Shown piece by piece: positions 1 to 8,672 of a stretch of DNA of 64,000 nucleotides (position 1 is its first letter; every line of letters starts with the position of its first letter). The stretch is from Oxalobacteraceae bacterium (lineage in GTDB: Bacteria > Pseudomonadota > Gammaproteobacteria > Burkholderiales > Burkholderiaceae_D). The stretch lies in the NCBI GenBank assembly GCA_027490255.1, contig JAIXYM010000092.1:1-64000 (forward strand), read 5' to 3'. The position numbers and the translations under genes were made by a program. The notes under the pieces are model-generated. The model saw only the letters and a list, made by a program, of their open reading frames with translations. It ran no database searches and was not told the origin of the DNA.

Positions 1-49
1 ACACTCTGTCGGCATACCTAAAATTTTTTTTACTATCAGTAGAAAAAAA

Positions 50-78
50 GGAACTAAATCCCGGACTCTAGGCACGTA
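50..78 (+). promoter_or_regulatory. Candidate HrpL-type box (hrp box) upstream of the LRR gene
   Basis: The sequence reads GGAACT (50-55), 16 bases, GCAC (72-75), two bases, A (78). The hrp box recognised by the ECF sigma factor HrpL in plant-associated Gammaproteobacteria is GGAACC-N15/16-CCACNNA, so this has the right spacing and the trailing A with two mismatches. It ends 72 bases before the ATG of the LRR gene. A closer match with the same GGAACT half lies before the OTU-like gene at 56 kb. The promoter role is inferred; no HrpL gene is visible here. Confidence 0.5.
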
Positions 79-150
79 AGTCTTGCCGTCTGATGGTTGA
101 GACTATGTGGGCGGCGCCCCTTTATTGAACGCGCCCAAAGAGAGACCGTC

Positions 151-1740
151 ATGTCAAACCGCATACCTTACACACCACGCCGTCAATCTCAATCCGAGAC
201 GGATACAGAAACGAGCAGCCGCGTTAGCACAGCTTCCTCGAGTGAACAAAGCAGTACTTCAGAGGACGATTCAGAAAAATCACAGAAGATTCCCTTCATA
301 AAGTTGCGAGTAAAGGGCTTCAAATCATACTACTACTTATCTGGTGCGCCAACCCCTGACTCTCGATCCAAAACGGATACAGAAACGAGCAGCCGCGTCA
401 GCACAACTTCATCCAGCGAGCAAAGCAGTGTTTCAGAAGACGATTCAGTAAAAGCTGAGAATGAGCCCGTCATAAAGGCACGGAAAACCCGTGATACGGC
501 GCCCTATGACCCCATGACGTCTGCATCACCCACCGTCAAAAACACGCAGACTGAAGATCAAAAAAGAGCGCGATACGGTCAGGCTCGCAACTTGCCGGCT
601 TACCTGCGTGACAACGATATAAAAAAAATAAAAACGACAAAGCAAGGTGGGGCAGCAGAACTACCACAGCCATCCAAGACTGACGGTCGATGGGATCAGT
701 TTACAAAAGATTTGACCGCAGACGGCAAGCTCGATCTGTTCAGGCTCAGAGAAAACGACATAAGCGAGCTTGTGGCCTGGGTGCGGACTTCTCCCGTTTC
801 TTTGCGTGAGCTTAGCCTATACAATTGTGATATCGACGCTGCCAATGCAAAAAAACTGGCGGAAGCCTTGCGTGGAAACACAACCCTCACTATGCTGAGG
901 CTTGACGGTGTTATCGGTTTTATTGACCGAGCAGCGCTGGCAGAGGCTCTAAAAGTCAACAAAACACTCACTACGCTCTACCTTACCCTCAATAGTTTCA
1001 GTGCAGAAGACGTAGAAGCACTGGCAGATGCTCTGAAAGTCAACAAAACACTCACTACGCTCGACCTTAGCCTCAATAAGATCAATGCAAAAGGCGCAGA
1101 AGCACTGGCAGATGCTCTGAAAGTCAATAAAACACTCACTAGGCTTAGACTTGCGGGCAACAAAATCGACGCAAAAGGCGCAGAAGCACTGGCAGATGCT
1201 TTGGAAATCAATCAAACACTCACTAAGCTTGACCTTTCTTCCAGTAATTTCGGTGCTGGTGGTGCGGTAGCGCTATTGCTAGTGGGAGGCCCACGAGGCA
1301 ACAAAACCCTCACCACGCTTGACCTTCAAGACAACCAACTCGGTGCAAAAGGCGCGCAAGTGGTGGCAAGTGCTCTGGAAATTAACAAAACCCTCACTAC
1401 CCTTAATCTTAGCCACAATGATATCGGTGATGTTGGCGCAGAAGCGCTGGCGAGTCGCTTGCGAGGCAATACAACCCTCACTACGCTTAAGATTAAGGAC
1501 AACGCGATCAGCAATGATGGCGCAGTAGCGCTGGTCAGAGCCTTGCGAGGCAATACAACCCTCACTACACTTGATCTTTGCGATAATGATCTCGAATTTG
1601 ATGATGTGTTATCGCTGCATAGAGCCTTGCAAGACATTCCAACCCTGGCGACGCTTATCCTTGAGGATAAGGTGATTCAACCGTCGGCACTTGCACAATT
1701 TGATTTACAGGCTAGCTCGTCAGAATCTGATCAAAGCTGA
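151..1740 (+). CDS. Leucine-rich-repeat protein, candidate secreted effector
   Basis: This 529-residue protein begins with about 180 residues of Ser/Thr/Glu-rich low-complexity sequence. About ten leucine-rich repeats of the 28-residue ribonuclease-inhibitor type follow (residues about 190-510), recognisable by recurring L-x-x-L-D-L-x-x-N and G-A-E-A-L-A-D-A-L. The ATG at 151 is chosen because AGAGAG precedes it; the longer frame starts at TTG. The first 15 residues carry no acidic residue, and there is no Sec signal peptide or membrane segment. RI-type LRRs are typical of eukaryotic NOD-like proteins and of bacterial effectors. There is no catalytic domain after the repeats, so a binding role is more likely. 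It overlaps the convergent arsH by 10 bases and has an hrp-box-like promoter. The effector role is inference. Confidence 0.85.
   Translation: MSNRIPYTPRRQSQSETDTETSSRVSTASSSEQSSTSEDDSEKSQKIPFIKLRVKGFKSYYYLSGAPTPDSRSKTDTETSSRVSTTSSSEQSSVSEDDSVKAENEPVIKARKTRDTAPYDPMTSASPTVKNTQTEDQKRARYGQARNLPAYLRDNDIKKIKTTKQGGAAELPQPSKTDGRWDQFTKDLTADGKLDLFRLRENDISELVAWVRTSPVSLRELSLYNCDIDAANAKKLAEALRGNTTLTMLRLDGVIGFIDRAALAEALKVNKTLTTLYLTLNSFSAEDVEALADALKVNKTLTTLDLSLNKINAKGAEALADALKVNKTLTRLRLAGNKIDAKGAEALADALEINQTLTKLDLSSSNFGAGGAVALLLVGGPRGNKTLTTLDLQDNQLGAKGAQVVASALEINKTLTTLNLSHNDIGDVGAEALASRLRGNTTLTTLKIKDNAISNDGAVALVRALRGNTTLTTLDLCDNDLEFDDVLSLHRALQDIPTLATLILEDKVIQPSALAQFDLQASSSESDQS
200..448 (+). repeat. Imperfect 75-bp direct repeat inside the LRR gene (200-274 and 374-448)
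   Basis: Two copies start with CGGATACAGAAACGAGCAGC and end with CGATTCAG, offset by 174 bases. They encode near-identical Ser/Thr-rich segments ([11 protein letters not shown] ... S-E-D-D-S). The 174-base offset is a multiple of three, so the reading frame is kept. It appears to be an internal duplication of the disordered N-terminal region. Confidence 0.9.
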
Positions 1741-2444
1741 TCCAGACCCGCCCGTTTTTGTATTTCGGCGAGCGCCTCACGGCGTTCGCTGTAGCGGTCC
1801 ACCAGATAGTCTGATACATCACGTGTCATTAGCGTGAATTTCATCAGCTCTTCCATCACATCGACCAGACGATCGTAGTAGCTGGAGGGTTTCATGCGGC
1901 CGGCCTCATCGAATTCCTTGTAGGCCATTGCTACAGACGATTGATTTGGAATCGTGATCATGCGCATCCAGCGACCGAGTACGCGCATCTGGTTGACGGC
2001 GTTGAAGGATTGGGATCCACCACAGACCTGCATCACCGCCAGCGTCTTGCCTTGTGTGGGTCGTATCGCGCCCAAGGCCAGTGGTATCCAGTCGATCTGA
2101 GATTTCATGATGCCGGTCATCGCGCCGTGACGTTCGGGTGATGACCAGACCATGCCCTCGGCCCAGGTGCAGAGTTCACGCAGTTCGATAACTTTGGGAT
2201 GCGACTCGGGTGCATCATCCGGCAGCGGCAATCCTGAAGGATTGAACATCCGTGTTTCCGCACCCATGGTCTGCAGCAGTCGTGCTGCTTCTTCGGCCAT
2301 CAGGCGGCTGAAAGAGCGCTCGCGCAGCGAGCCGTACAGCAGCAGAATGCGCGGCGCGTGGGTGGATCGCTGTGCCGGAAACAATTTTGTTGTGTCCGGA
2401 ATTTGGAAACATTCGTTATCCAGTTGGGGCAGGTCGTTATTCAT
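1731..2444 (-). CDS. arsH: ArsH-type NADPH-dependent FMN reductase
   Basis: ArsH is a flavoprotein that oxidises trivalent organoarsenicals and reduces quinones or chromate with NADPH. The 237-residue protein has the flavodoxin-like phosphate-binding loop [12 protein letters not shown] near residue 36, the [11 protein letters not shown] segment and [10 protein letters not shown], all typical of ArsH rather than generic NADPH-FMN reductases. The ATG at 2444 is preferred over an in-frame TTG at 2447. It follows htpG by only 10 bases and could be read through from it. No arsR, arsC or arsB is near, which is unusual because arsH commonly sits in an ars operon. Confidence 0.92.
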   Translation of the reverse strand: MNNDLPQLDNECFQIPDTTKLFPAQRSTHAPRILLLYGSLRERSFSRLMAEEAARLLQTMGAETRMFNPSGLPLPDDAPESHPKVIELRELCTWAEGMVWSSPERHGAMTGIMKSQIDWIPLALGAIRPTQGKTLAVMQVCGGSQSFNAVNQMRVLGRWMRMITIPNQSSVAMAYKEFDEAGRMKPSSYYDRLVDVMEELMKFTLMTRDVSDYLVDRYSERREALAEIQKRAGLDQL

Positions 2445-2454
2445 CAAACTATTT

Positions 2455-4368
2455 TTATTTTAGTGACATGCCCAGCAGCATATCGTTGAGTTTTTTTACA
2501 AACCCGGCCGGGTCTGCCAACTGTCCACCTTCGGCCAGCATTGCCTGATCAAACAGGATGCTGCTCCAGTCATCGAACTTGGTTTCCTCGTACTTGAGTC
2601 GCTGCACCAGCGGATGATGGGGATTAATCTCCAGCACAGGCTTGGTGTCTGGCGCGCTCTGGCCGGACGCTTTCAGCATCCGCAAGAGATTACCAGAGAG
2701 TTCATGTTCGTCCGCCACGAGGCAGGCGGGTGAATCAGTCAGACGGAAGGTTACGCGCACATCTTTAGCTTTGTCGGCGAGTGCAGCTTTCATTTTACCG
2801 ATGAGTTCTTTGAAGTCGGTTTCGGTTTCTTCTTTCTGTTTTTTCTCAGCTTCGTCTTCGAGCTTGCCGAGATCGAGATCGCCCTTGGCGACCGACACCA
2901 GGGTCTTGCCATCGAATTCGGTCAGGAAAGACAGCATCCATTCATCCACACGATCCGTCAGCAACAGAACTTCCACGCCTTTCTTGCGGAAGATTTCCAG
3001 ATGCGGGCTGCTCTTCGCTGCAGTCCAGCTGTCTGCAGTGACGTAATAAATCTTGTCCTGGCCTTCTTTCATTCGCGCGACGTAATCTGCGAAGGAGACG
3101 TTCTGAGCGTCCGTGTCATTGTGCGTGCTGGCAAAGCGCAGCAGCTTGGCAATGCGATCCTTGTTGGTCGCGTCTTCGCCAGCACCTTCTTTGAGCACCT
3201 GACCGAACTCTTTCCAGAAGCTTGCGTACTTGTCTTTTTTGTCCTGCTCGTCAGCGTTGGCGAGTTCTTCCAGCATGCCGAGTACGCGCTTGGTGGAGCC
3301 TTCGCGAATGACTTTGACGTCGCGTGACTCTTGCAGGATTTCGCGCGAAACATTCAGCGGCAGGTCATTAGAGTCGATCACGCCTTTCACAAAGCGCAGA
3401 TACACCGGCATCAGCTGCTCTGCGTCATCCATGATGAACACGCGCTTTACATATAGCTTGATACCGCCGCGCTTGTTACGGTCCCACAGATCGAACGGTG
3501 CATGGGTGGGAATGTAGAGCAGCTGCGTGTATTCGCTGCGGCCCTCAACGCGGTTGTGCGTCCAAGTGAGGGGTTCCTGATAATCATGCGAAACGTGTTT
3601 GTAGAACTCGGTGTACTGCTCGTCGGTGATATCGGATTTGCTGCGCGCCCAGAGTGCGCTGGCCTGATTGACGGTCTCGAGCTCATCGCGAACGACCATT
3701 TCTTTTTTCTCTTCATCCCATTCTTCTTTTTGCATGCGAATGGGGAGTGCGATGTGGTCAGAATATTTACGGATCACCGAACGCAGCTGCCAGGCGGACA
3801 GAAATTCATCTTCGCCTTCACGCAGATGCAGGGTGATACGCGTACCACGTTTTTCTTGGGTGATGGTTTCGACGGTGAATTCACCTTCACCCGCAGATTC
3901 CCAGCGTATGCCCTGATCGGCAGGCAAGCCGGCGCGGCGTGATTCGACGGTGATTTTGTTGGCGATGATGAAGCCGGAATAAAAACCGACGCCAAACTGA
4001 CCGATCAGTGCCGCGTCTTTTTGCTGATCGCCGGAGAGTCGCGAGAAAAATTCTTTGGTGCCGGATTTGGCAATCGTGCCCAGATGGTCGATTGCTTCCT
4101 GCTGTGACAGACCGATGCCATTGTCGGTAATCGTGATCGTGCGCGCTGTTTTGTCAAAGGCGACATCAATGCACAGCTCGCTGTCACTCTCGAAGAGGGC
4201 TGCATCGTTGATCGCCTCGAAGCGCAGCTTGTCGGCCGCGTCGGAAGCGTTCGAGATCAGCTCGCGCAGGAAAATTTCCTTGTTGGAGTACAGCGAATGA
4301 ATCATCAGCTGCAGCAGCTGTTTGACTTCGGCTTGAAAGCCCAGAATTTGCTTGTCGGGTGCGCCCAT
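2455..4368 (-). CDS. htpG: Molecular chaperone HtpG (Hsp90)
   Basis: Cytosolic Hsp90 ATPase of 637 residues, the usual length. The N-terminal GHKL ATPase shows [17 protein letters not shown] and G-Q-F-G-V-G-F-Y-S; the middle domain has the [11 protein letters not shown] segment; the C-terminal dimerisation domain follows. The start at 4368 (M-G-A-P-D-K) is chosen because AGAGGA precedes it; an upstream in-frame ATG at 4395 lacks this. A sigma-32-type promoter lies about 50 bases upstream, consistent with heat-shock control. arsH follows in the same direction after 10 bases. Confidence 0.98.
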   Translation of the reverse strand: MGAPDKQILGFQAEVKQLLQLMIHSLYSNKEIFLRELISNASDAADKLRFEAINDAALFESDSELCIDVAFDKTARTITITDNGIGLSQQEAIDHLGTIAKSGTKEFFSRLSGDQQKDAALIGQFGVGFYSGFIIANKITVESRRAGLPADQGIRWESAGEGEFTVETITQEKRGTRITLHLREGEDEFLSAWQLRSVIRKYSDHIALPIRMQKEEWDEEKKEMVVRDELETVNQASALWARSKSDITDEQYTEFYKHVSHDYQEPLTWTHNRVEGRSEYTQLLYIPTHAPFDLWDRNKRGGIKLYVKRVFIMDDAEQLMPVYLRFVKGVIDSNDLPLNVSREILQESRDVKVIREGSTKRVLGMLEELANADEQDKKDKYASFWKEFGQVLKEGAGEDATNKDRIAKLLRFASTHNDTDAQNVSFADYVARMKEGQDKIYYVTADSWTAAKSSPHLEIFRKKGVEVLLLTDRVDEWMLSFLTEFDGKTLVSVAKGDLDLGKLEDEAEKKQKEETETDFKELIGKMKAALADKAKDVRVTFRLTDSPACLVADEHELSGNLLRMLKASGQSAPDTKPVLEINPHHPLVQRLKYEETKFDDWSSILFDQAMLAEGGQLADPAGFVKKLNDMLLGMSLK

Positions 4369-4418
4369 GGTGTCCTCTGTTAACAAAATTGGCATAAAAA
4401 TTACGTAAGTGGACGTGA

Positions 4419-4445
4419 CTTTGGGGCGGGAAGTGGAATTTCAAG
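4419..4445 (-). promoter_or_regulatory. Sigma-32 (heat-shock) type promoter of htpG
   Basis: Read on the minus strand, CTTGAAA (4445-4439) is followed by 12 bases and CCCCAAAG (4426-4419). The RpoH consensus is CTTGAAA-N11-16-CCCCATNT, so the -35 is perfect and the -10 matches in its CCCCA core. It lies about 50 bases before the htpG ATG, an established heat-shock gene. Confidence 0.75.
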
Positions 4446-4567
4446 TCTGTCGCGTATTCGTCATCGTCTTTTTTTGTGGTTGATCGGAGCGAGGGCTGAC
4501 TCTACAATCCCGCCCACTGCCTGCCCTGTAAGTCACCCTTTCATTCACCCAAAAGCCAAGGAATCCC

Positions 4568-5026
4568 ATGACCATTGCCTCCCGTCTGACCGCCCTCGGA
4601 ATCACCCTGCCACCCGTCGCCGCGCCGGCTGCCGCCTATGTGATGTACGTCCGCACGGGTAATACCTTGTTCATCTCGGGTCATATTGCCAAAAAAGACG
4701 GCAAGCCTTGGGTCGGTCAGCTCGGGCGCGACATGAGCACTGAGCAGGGCAAAGAAGCCGCTCGTGCCGTGGCCGTGGATCTGATGGCAACCCTCAATGC
4801 GGCTTGCGACGGCGATTTGTCGCGGGTGACGCGTATCGTCAAGCTGGTTAGTTTGGTGAATTCAACGGCGGATTTCACTGAACATCATCTGGTGACTAAT
4901 GGCGCATCGGAATTGCTCGGTGAAGTATTCGGCGACGTAGGCAAGCATGCCCGTTCCGCGTTTGGCGTGGCGCAGTTGCCCTTGGGTGCCTGTGTAGAGA
5001 TTGAAATGGTGGCTGAGATCGCTTGA
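4568..5026 (+). CDS. RidA/YjgF/TdcF family protein (reactive-imine deaminase-like)
   Basis: A 152-residue member of the RidA superfamily, which forms trimers and hydrolyses reactive enamine or imine intermediates. The family signature is the C-terminal H-A-R-S-A-F-G-V-A-Q-L-P-L-G-A-C-V-E-I-E, including the conserved Arg of the active site, with G-N-T-L-F-I-S-G-H-I near residue 31. It is longer than classical RidA (about 128 residues) and belongs with the longer RidA-like branch common next to catabolic genes. It is divergent from htpG and convergent with paaX. The substrate cannot be told. Confidence 0.88.
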   Translation: MTIASRLTALGITLPPVAAPAAAYVMYVRTGNTLFISGHIAKKDGKPWVGQLGRDMSTEQGKEAARAVAVDLMATLNAACDGDLSRVTRIVKLVSLVNSTADFTEHHLVTNGASELLGEVFGDVGKHARSAFGVAQLPLGACVEIEMVAEIA

Positions 5027-5055
5027 TTGACTGGAAGCGTTTCAGTTTTCTGAAA

Positions 5056-5997
5056 TCAGGTGTCGGCCCGGGCGCTGCGCGCTGCAAAGCGGTGACTGAA
5101 TTCATCGCGCACCGCATGCACGGTCGCCTGTTCTTGTTGCAGGGTCGCTGCTACATACTGATCCGAGGCGAATAGGGCTTGCTGGTAAATGCTGCTGCAG
5201 AGGGCATAGGCTGTTTCGCCTGGCCAGCCGTCACCAAGCAAGGCTTGCGGCAGCTGCGGATCATGCAGCTGCACGCGCCGGTACGCATGAATAAGTAAGG
5301 TGCGTATGACAAAGGCCTGTTCGGGATCGACCTCTGCGGCCTGATCTTGCAAGGTCAGTAACGCGTCGAATCGCCGGATGAAATGCCCATAGGATTTGCT
5401 GATTTCCTTCAGTGGCCAGAGTTGATGAGCGAGCGTAGTCAGCGGCAGGGCGCCCACCACACTTTGGTCGGCCGCCGACAGCAAGAGCACTTTGTTTCGG
5501 GCGCCGGTGCGGCTCAACATTTCAGTCAGTGCTTCGGCTTTGTCGCCGGGGTAAGCGAACACGCCGCTGCCAAGTAGCGCGAAGCCTTCCCATAGCAATT
5601 CTTTTTTCAGCGCGTTTTTTTGCGTGGCACTGAGCTGATCCGACATCATCATCAGCAAGCTCCACTGACCATCCCAATCCCGTGACGGCGGGGCGTAGAC
5701 CCGCTGATGGGCGCGCAGAAATCGTTTTTCGCCTTGCGCACTGAGCCGGTATTGGCTACGGCGACCGCTGCGGCTCGCTTCCAGCCAGCCTTCCTCGACC
5801 AACCGAAACACGCTGGTGCGTACCGCGCGCTCGCTGATGCCGAATGGCGCCAGCAGCGATATCAGACTGCCCAGCCACACCGCACCACCGCGTGGGGCGA
5901 GCGCGTCGCCAAACACGGTCATCACCAAGGACTTGGCACGGGGCGGATCCTGTCGCAGCTGGCGGGTAATCCAGGGTCGGCTGAGCGGGGCGGTCAT
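5056..5997 (-). CDS. paaX: Phenylacetate operon repressor PaaX (GntR-like)
   Basis: PaaX represses paa genes and is released by phenylacetyl-CoA. The 313-residue protein has the N-terminal winged helix (G-I-S-E-R-A-V-R-T-S-V-F-R-L near residue 55) and the central and C-terminal PaaX domains. It is transcribed divergently from paaA across a 102-base region holding an inverted repeat. The ATG at 5997 is taken; a TTG at 6012 in frame is possible, and neither has a clear ribosome binding site. Confidence 0.95.
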   Translation of the reverse strand: MTAPLSRPWITRQLRQDPPRAKSLVMTVFGDALAPRGGAVWLGSLISLLAPFGISERAVRTSVFRLVEEGWLEASRSGRRSQYRLSAQGEKRFLRAHQRVYAPPSRDWDGQWSLLMMMSDQLSATQKNALKKELLWEGFALLGSGVFAYPGDKAEALTEMLSRTGARNKVLLLSAADQSVVGALPLTTLAHQLWPLKEISKSYGHFIRRFDALLTLQDQAAEVDPEQAFVIRTLLIHAYRRVQLHDPQLPQALLGDGWPGETAYALCSSIYQQALFASDQYVAATLQQEQATVHAVRDEFSHRFAARSARADT

Positions 5998-6021
5998 GAG
6001 GGGTGATTTCAAACGATTAAA

Positions 6022-6060
6022 TGATACGGATTTTTGAGATTATGCAGAATTCGCGTATCA
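6022..6060. promoter_or_regulatory. Candidate PaaX operator, TGATAC-N27-GTATCA, over the paaA promoter
   Basis: Inverted arms ATGATACG (6021-6028) and CGTATCAT (6054-6061) lie between paaX and paaA. Counted from the TGATAC and GTATCA cores the spacer is 27 bases. From memory, the described E. coli PaaX site is TGATTC-N27-GAATCA, so spacing and most bases agree. A possible sigma-70 promoter TTGAGA (6034-6039)-N16-TATCAT (6056-6061) for paaA overlaps the right arm, which suits repression. Confidence 0.7.
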
Positions 6061-6099
6061 TAATCTACATCGCAACCCCCGAGACGAGGAGACCGCCTC

Positions 6100-7095
6100 A
6101 TGTATGCACAAATGGTCGAGACCGGTGCCGCCCGACTGCGCGCGGCCGGCGAGCTGAGTGAGCAAGAACATGCCTTTCAGGCGCGGATTGATGCCGGCGT
6201 CAAGATTGAGCCCAAGGACTGGATGACCGAGGGTTATCGCAAGACCTTGATTCGTCAGATCTCTCAGCATGCGCATTCCGAAATCGTTGGTCAGCTACCC
6301 GAGGGAAATTGGGTAACGCGTGCGCCTACGCTCAAACGCAAAACTATTTTGCTGGCAAAAATTCAGGATGAGGCCGGTCATGGCCTGTATCTCTACAGCG
6401 CGGCTGAAACGCTCGGTATATCGCGCGATCAGATGACGACTGATCTTTTGTCAGGCAAGGCCAAGTACTCCAGTATTTTCAATTACCCCACGCTCACCTG
6501 GGCTGATGTTGGCATGATCGGCTGGCTGGTGGATGGTGCGGCGATCATCAATCAGATTCCCTTGTGTCGTTGTTCTTATGGCCCCTATGCACGCGCGATG
6601 ATTCGCGTTTGCAAAGAAGAAGCCTTTCATGCCCGTCAGGGCTATGACTTGCTGATGTCTCTGTGCAAAGGCACGGTAGAGCAAAAGGAAATGGCGCAGG
6701 ATGCACTGAACCGCTGGTGGTGGCCTGCGCTGATGATGTTTGGTCCGCCTGATCAGGAGTCAGTCAACAGCGCGCAGTCAGCGCAATGGAAGATCAAGCT
6801 GTTTTCGAATGACGAGCTGCGTCAGCGCATGGTGGATCAGTGCGTGCCGCAGGCAGAATATTTGGGACTGACTATTCCAGATCCTGATTTGAAATGGAAT
6901 GCTGAGCGCGGCCATTATGATTTTGGTGCTATTGACTGGTCGGAGTTTTACGCGGTCTTGAAAGGTAACGGCCCCTGCAATCGCGAGCGACTGGCAGTCC
7001 GCAATAAAGCCTGGGACGATGGCGCCTGGTTCCGCGAAGGCATGCAGGCAAATGCGGACAAGCACCTGAAGCGTCGTCCACCCAAGGCAGCCTGA
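6100..7095 (+). CDS. paaA: 1,2-phenylacetyl-CoA epoxidase, catalytic subunit PaaA
   Basis: PaaA is the di-iron oxygenase subunit that epoxidises the aromatic ring of phenylacetyl-CoA. The 331-residue protein shows the di-iron ligand motifs in [10 protein letters not shown] (residues about 85-94) and [12 protein letters not shown] (about 171-182). A GAGGAGA ribosome binding site precedes the ATG. It is first in paaABCDE-I-K, which has tight spacing throughout, and is probably repressed by PaaX. Confidence 0.98.
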   Translation: MYAQMVETGAARLRAAGELSEQEHAFQARIDAGVKIEPKDWMTEGYRKTLIRQISQHAHSEIVGQLPEGNWVTRAPTLKRKTILLAKIQDEAGHGLYLYSAAETLGISRDQMTTDLLSGKAKYSSIFNYPTLTWADVGMIGWLVDGAAIINQIPLCRCSYGPYARAMIRVCKEEAFHARQGYDLLMSLCKGTVEQKEMAQDALNRWWWPALMMFGPPDQESVNSAQSAQWKIKLFSNDELRQRMVDQCVPQAEYLGLTIPDPDLKWNAERGHYDFGAIDWSEFYAVLKGNGPCNRERLAVRNKAWDDGAWFREGMQANADKHLKRRPPKAA

Positions 7096-7105
7096 GGAGT
7101 CATCG

Positions 7106-7390
7106 GTGAGTAAAGAATGGCCGTTGTGGGAAATTTTTATACGCAGTCAGCACGGACTGTCGCACAAGCATGTCGGTAGCCTGCATGCGCCGGATGCAGA
7201 AATGGCGATCAACAATGCGCGTGATGTTTACACACGACGCAATGAGGGTGTTTCTATCTGGGTAGTGCCATCGGAAGATATTGTCGCCAGTACACCGACC
7301 GAACGCGGTGAGTTGTTCGAGCCTTCCAATAGCAAGGTCTATCGTCATCCAACCTTTTTCGTCATTCCTGACGAAGTCGGCAATCTCTGA
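7106..7390 (+). CDS. paaB: 1,2-phenylacetyl-CoA epoxidase subunit PaaB
   Basis: A small 94-residue structural subunit that bridges PaaAC heterodimers in the epoxidase complex. Family features are W-P-L-W-E-I-F-I-R at the N-terminus, the G-L-S-H-K-H-V-G-S-L-H-A-P segment and D-V-Y-T-R-R-N-E-G. It starts with GTG, supported by GAGGAG (7094-7099), and lies 10 bases after paaA and 11 before paaC. Confidence 0.97.
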   Translation: MSKEWPLWEIFIRSQHGLSHKHVGSLHAPDAEMAINNARDVYTRRNEGVSIWVVPSEDIVASTPTERGELFEPSNSKVYRHPTFFVIPDEVGNL

Positions 7391-7401
7391 ACGATCAATT
7401 C

Positions 7402-8157
7402 ATGGATAGCGAAAAATTCACCTGGCTGCTGCGCAATGGCGACAATGCACTGGTGCTGTCGCAGCGACTGTCTGAGTGGTGCGGCAAGGGGCCGGCGCTT
7501 GAAGAGGATATGGCGCTCACGAACACCGCGCTCGATCTGCTGGGTCAGGCGACTCTGTGGTTATCGTATGCGGGTGAGCATGAAGGTGCGGGACGCGATG
7601 AAGATCAGCTGGCGTTTCTGCGCGATGCGCCGCAATTTCGCAATGTGCTGCTGGTTGAGCAACCCAATCACGATTATGCCGACACGCTGATGCGGCAGTT
7701 TTATTTTGATGTCTGGCATTACGAATGGCTGCAAGCCCTGAAACTCTCCAGCGATGCGCGCGTGGCGTCGATTGCAGAAAAATCGGTCAATGAGGTGAGG
7801 TATCACGTGCGCCGTAGTACTGACCTGCTGGTGCGATTGGGTGATGGCTCTGACGAAAGCCATCGCCGCATGCAGTTAGCGGCCGATCAGTGGTGGCCCT
7901 ACACCGGCGAACTTTTTTCAAGCGATGCCATTGATCAAGCGATGGCTGAGCGCGGTATTGCGCCACTACCAGAAACACTGCATGCAAAGTGGACTGCACA
8001 TCTCATGCAGAGCTTTGCTGCGGCCACACTGACCTTGCCGCCGGCAGATGCATGGATGCACAGTGGCGGCAAGCAGGGTCGGCATTCTGAACATTTGGGT
8101 TATATGCTCGCCGAGATGCAGTTCCTGCAGCGCGCCTATCCCGGAGCGCAATGGTGA
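7402..8157 (+). CDS. paaC: 1,2-phenylacetyl-CoA epoxidase subunit PaaC
   Basis: The 251-residue non-catalytic partner of PaaA; it has the ferritin-like fold but lacks a functional di-iron site. It is recognised by D-N-A-L-V-L-S-Q-R-L-S-E-W near residue 14, the E-E-D-M-A-L-T-N-T-A-L-D-L-L-G-Q segment and the terminal G-R-H-S-E-H-L-G-Y-M-L-A-E-M-Q-F-L-Q-R. Its last seven bases overlap paaD, suggesting translational coupling. Confidence 0.97.
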   Translation: MDSEKFTWLLRNGDNALVLSQRLSEWCGKGPALEEDMALTNTALDLLGQATLWLSYAGEHEGAGRDEDQLAFLRDAPQFRNVLLVEQPNHDYADTLMRQFYFDVWHYEWLQALKLSSDARVASIAEKSVNEVRYHVRRSTDLLVRLGDGSDESHRRMQLAADQWWPYTGELFSSDAIDQAMAERGIAPLPETLHAKWTAHLMQSFAAATLTLPPADAWMHSGGKQGRHSEHLGYMLAEMQFLQRAYPGAQW

Positions 8158-8672
8158 AGGCGAGTGACGATCAGCTGTGGCAATGGCTGTCGCAAGTCGC
8201 TGATCCCGAGATACCGGTGATTTCGGTGGTGGATCTGGGTATTGTTCGTGGTTGGCAGTGGCTGGATGATGAGCGGCTGGAAGTCATGATTACACCCACC
8301 TATTCTGGTTGTCCGGCAATGCAGGCGATTGCGGATGACATACGCAGCGCGCTGACGCAGCATGGCTTGAATGAGGTCACGATTGCAACGCAACTCTCAC
8401 CGGCTTGGACGACGGACTGGATGAGTGAATCCGGCAAGGAGAAACTGCGTGGCTATGGCATCGCACCACCAGCGCAGCGGGCAAGTGAACTGATCGCTGA
8501 AAACGTCATCGATATCTCAGCGATGTTCAATCGTGACGCACCTGCGATTGCTTGTCCTCAATGCGGTTCATCGAACACACGGCTGATCAGCCAGTTTGGT
8601 TCCACGGCCTGCAAGGCCTTGTATCGCTGTACGGAATGTCTCGAGCCTTTTGATTATTTCAAGCCGCACTGA
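8151..8672 (+). CDS. paaD: Phenylacetate epoxidase maturation factor PaaD
   Basis: PaaD belongs to the SufT/MIP18-like family and is thought to help assemble metal centres of the epoxidase system. The N-terminal DUF59 domain has D-P-E-I-P-V-I-S-V-V-D-L-G-I and Y-S-G-C-P-A-M. The C-terminus carries a zinc-ribbon-like pair, C-P-Q-C (about residue 129) and C-T-E-C (about 163), typical of full-length PaaD (here 173 residues). The stop overlaps the paaE start by one base. Confidence 0.96.
   Translation: MVKASDDQLWQWLSQVADPEIPVISVVDLGIVRGWQWLDDERLEVMITPTYSGCPAMQAIADDIRSALTQHGLNEVTIATQLSPAWTTDWMSESGKEKLRGYGIAPPAQRASELIAENVIDISAMFNRDAPAIACPQCGSSNTRLISQFGSTACKALYRCTECLEPFDYFKPH

Noticed and set aside
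949-1637. Minus-strand open frames inside the LRR gene with repeated Ser/Ala-rich peptides
   Set aside because: Their repetitiveness is a by-product of the LRR repeats on the plus strand.
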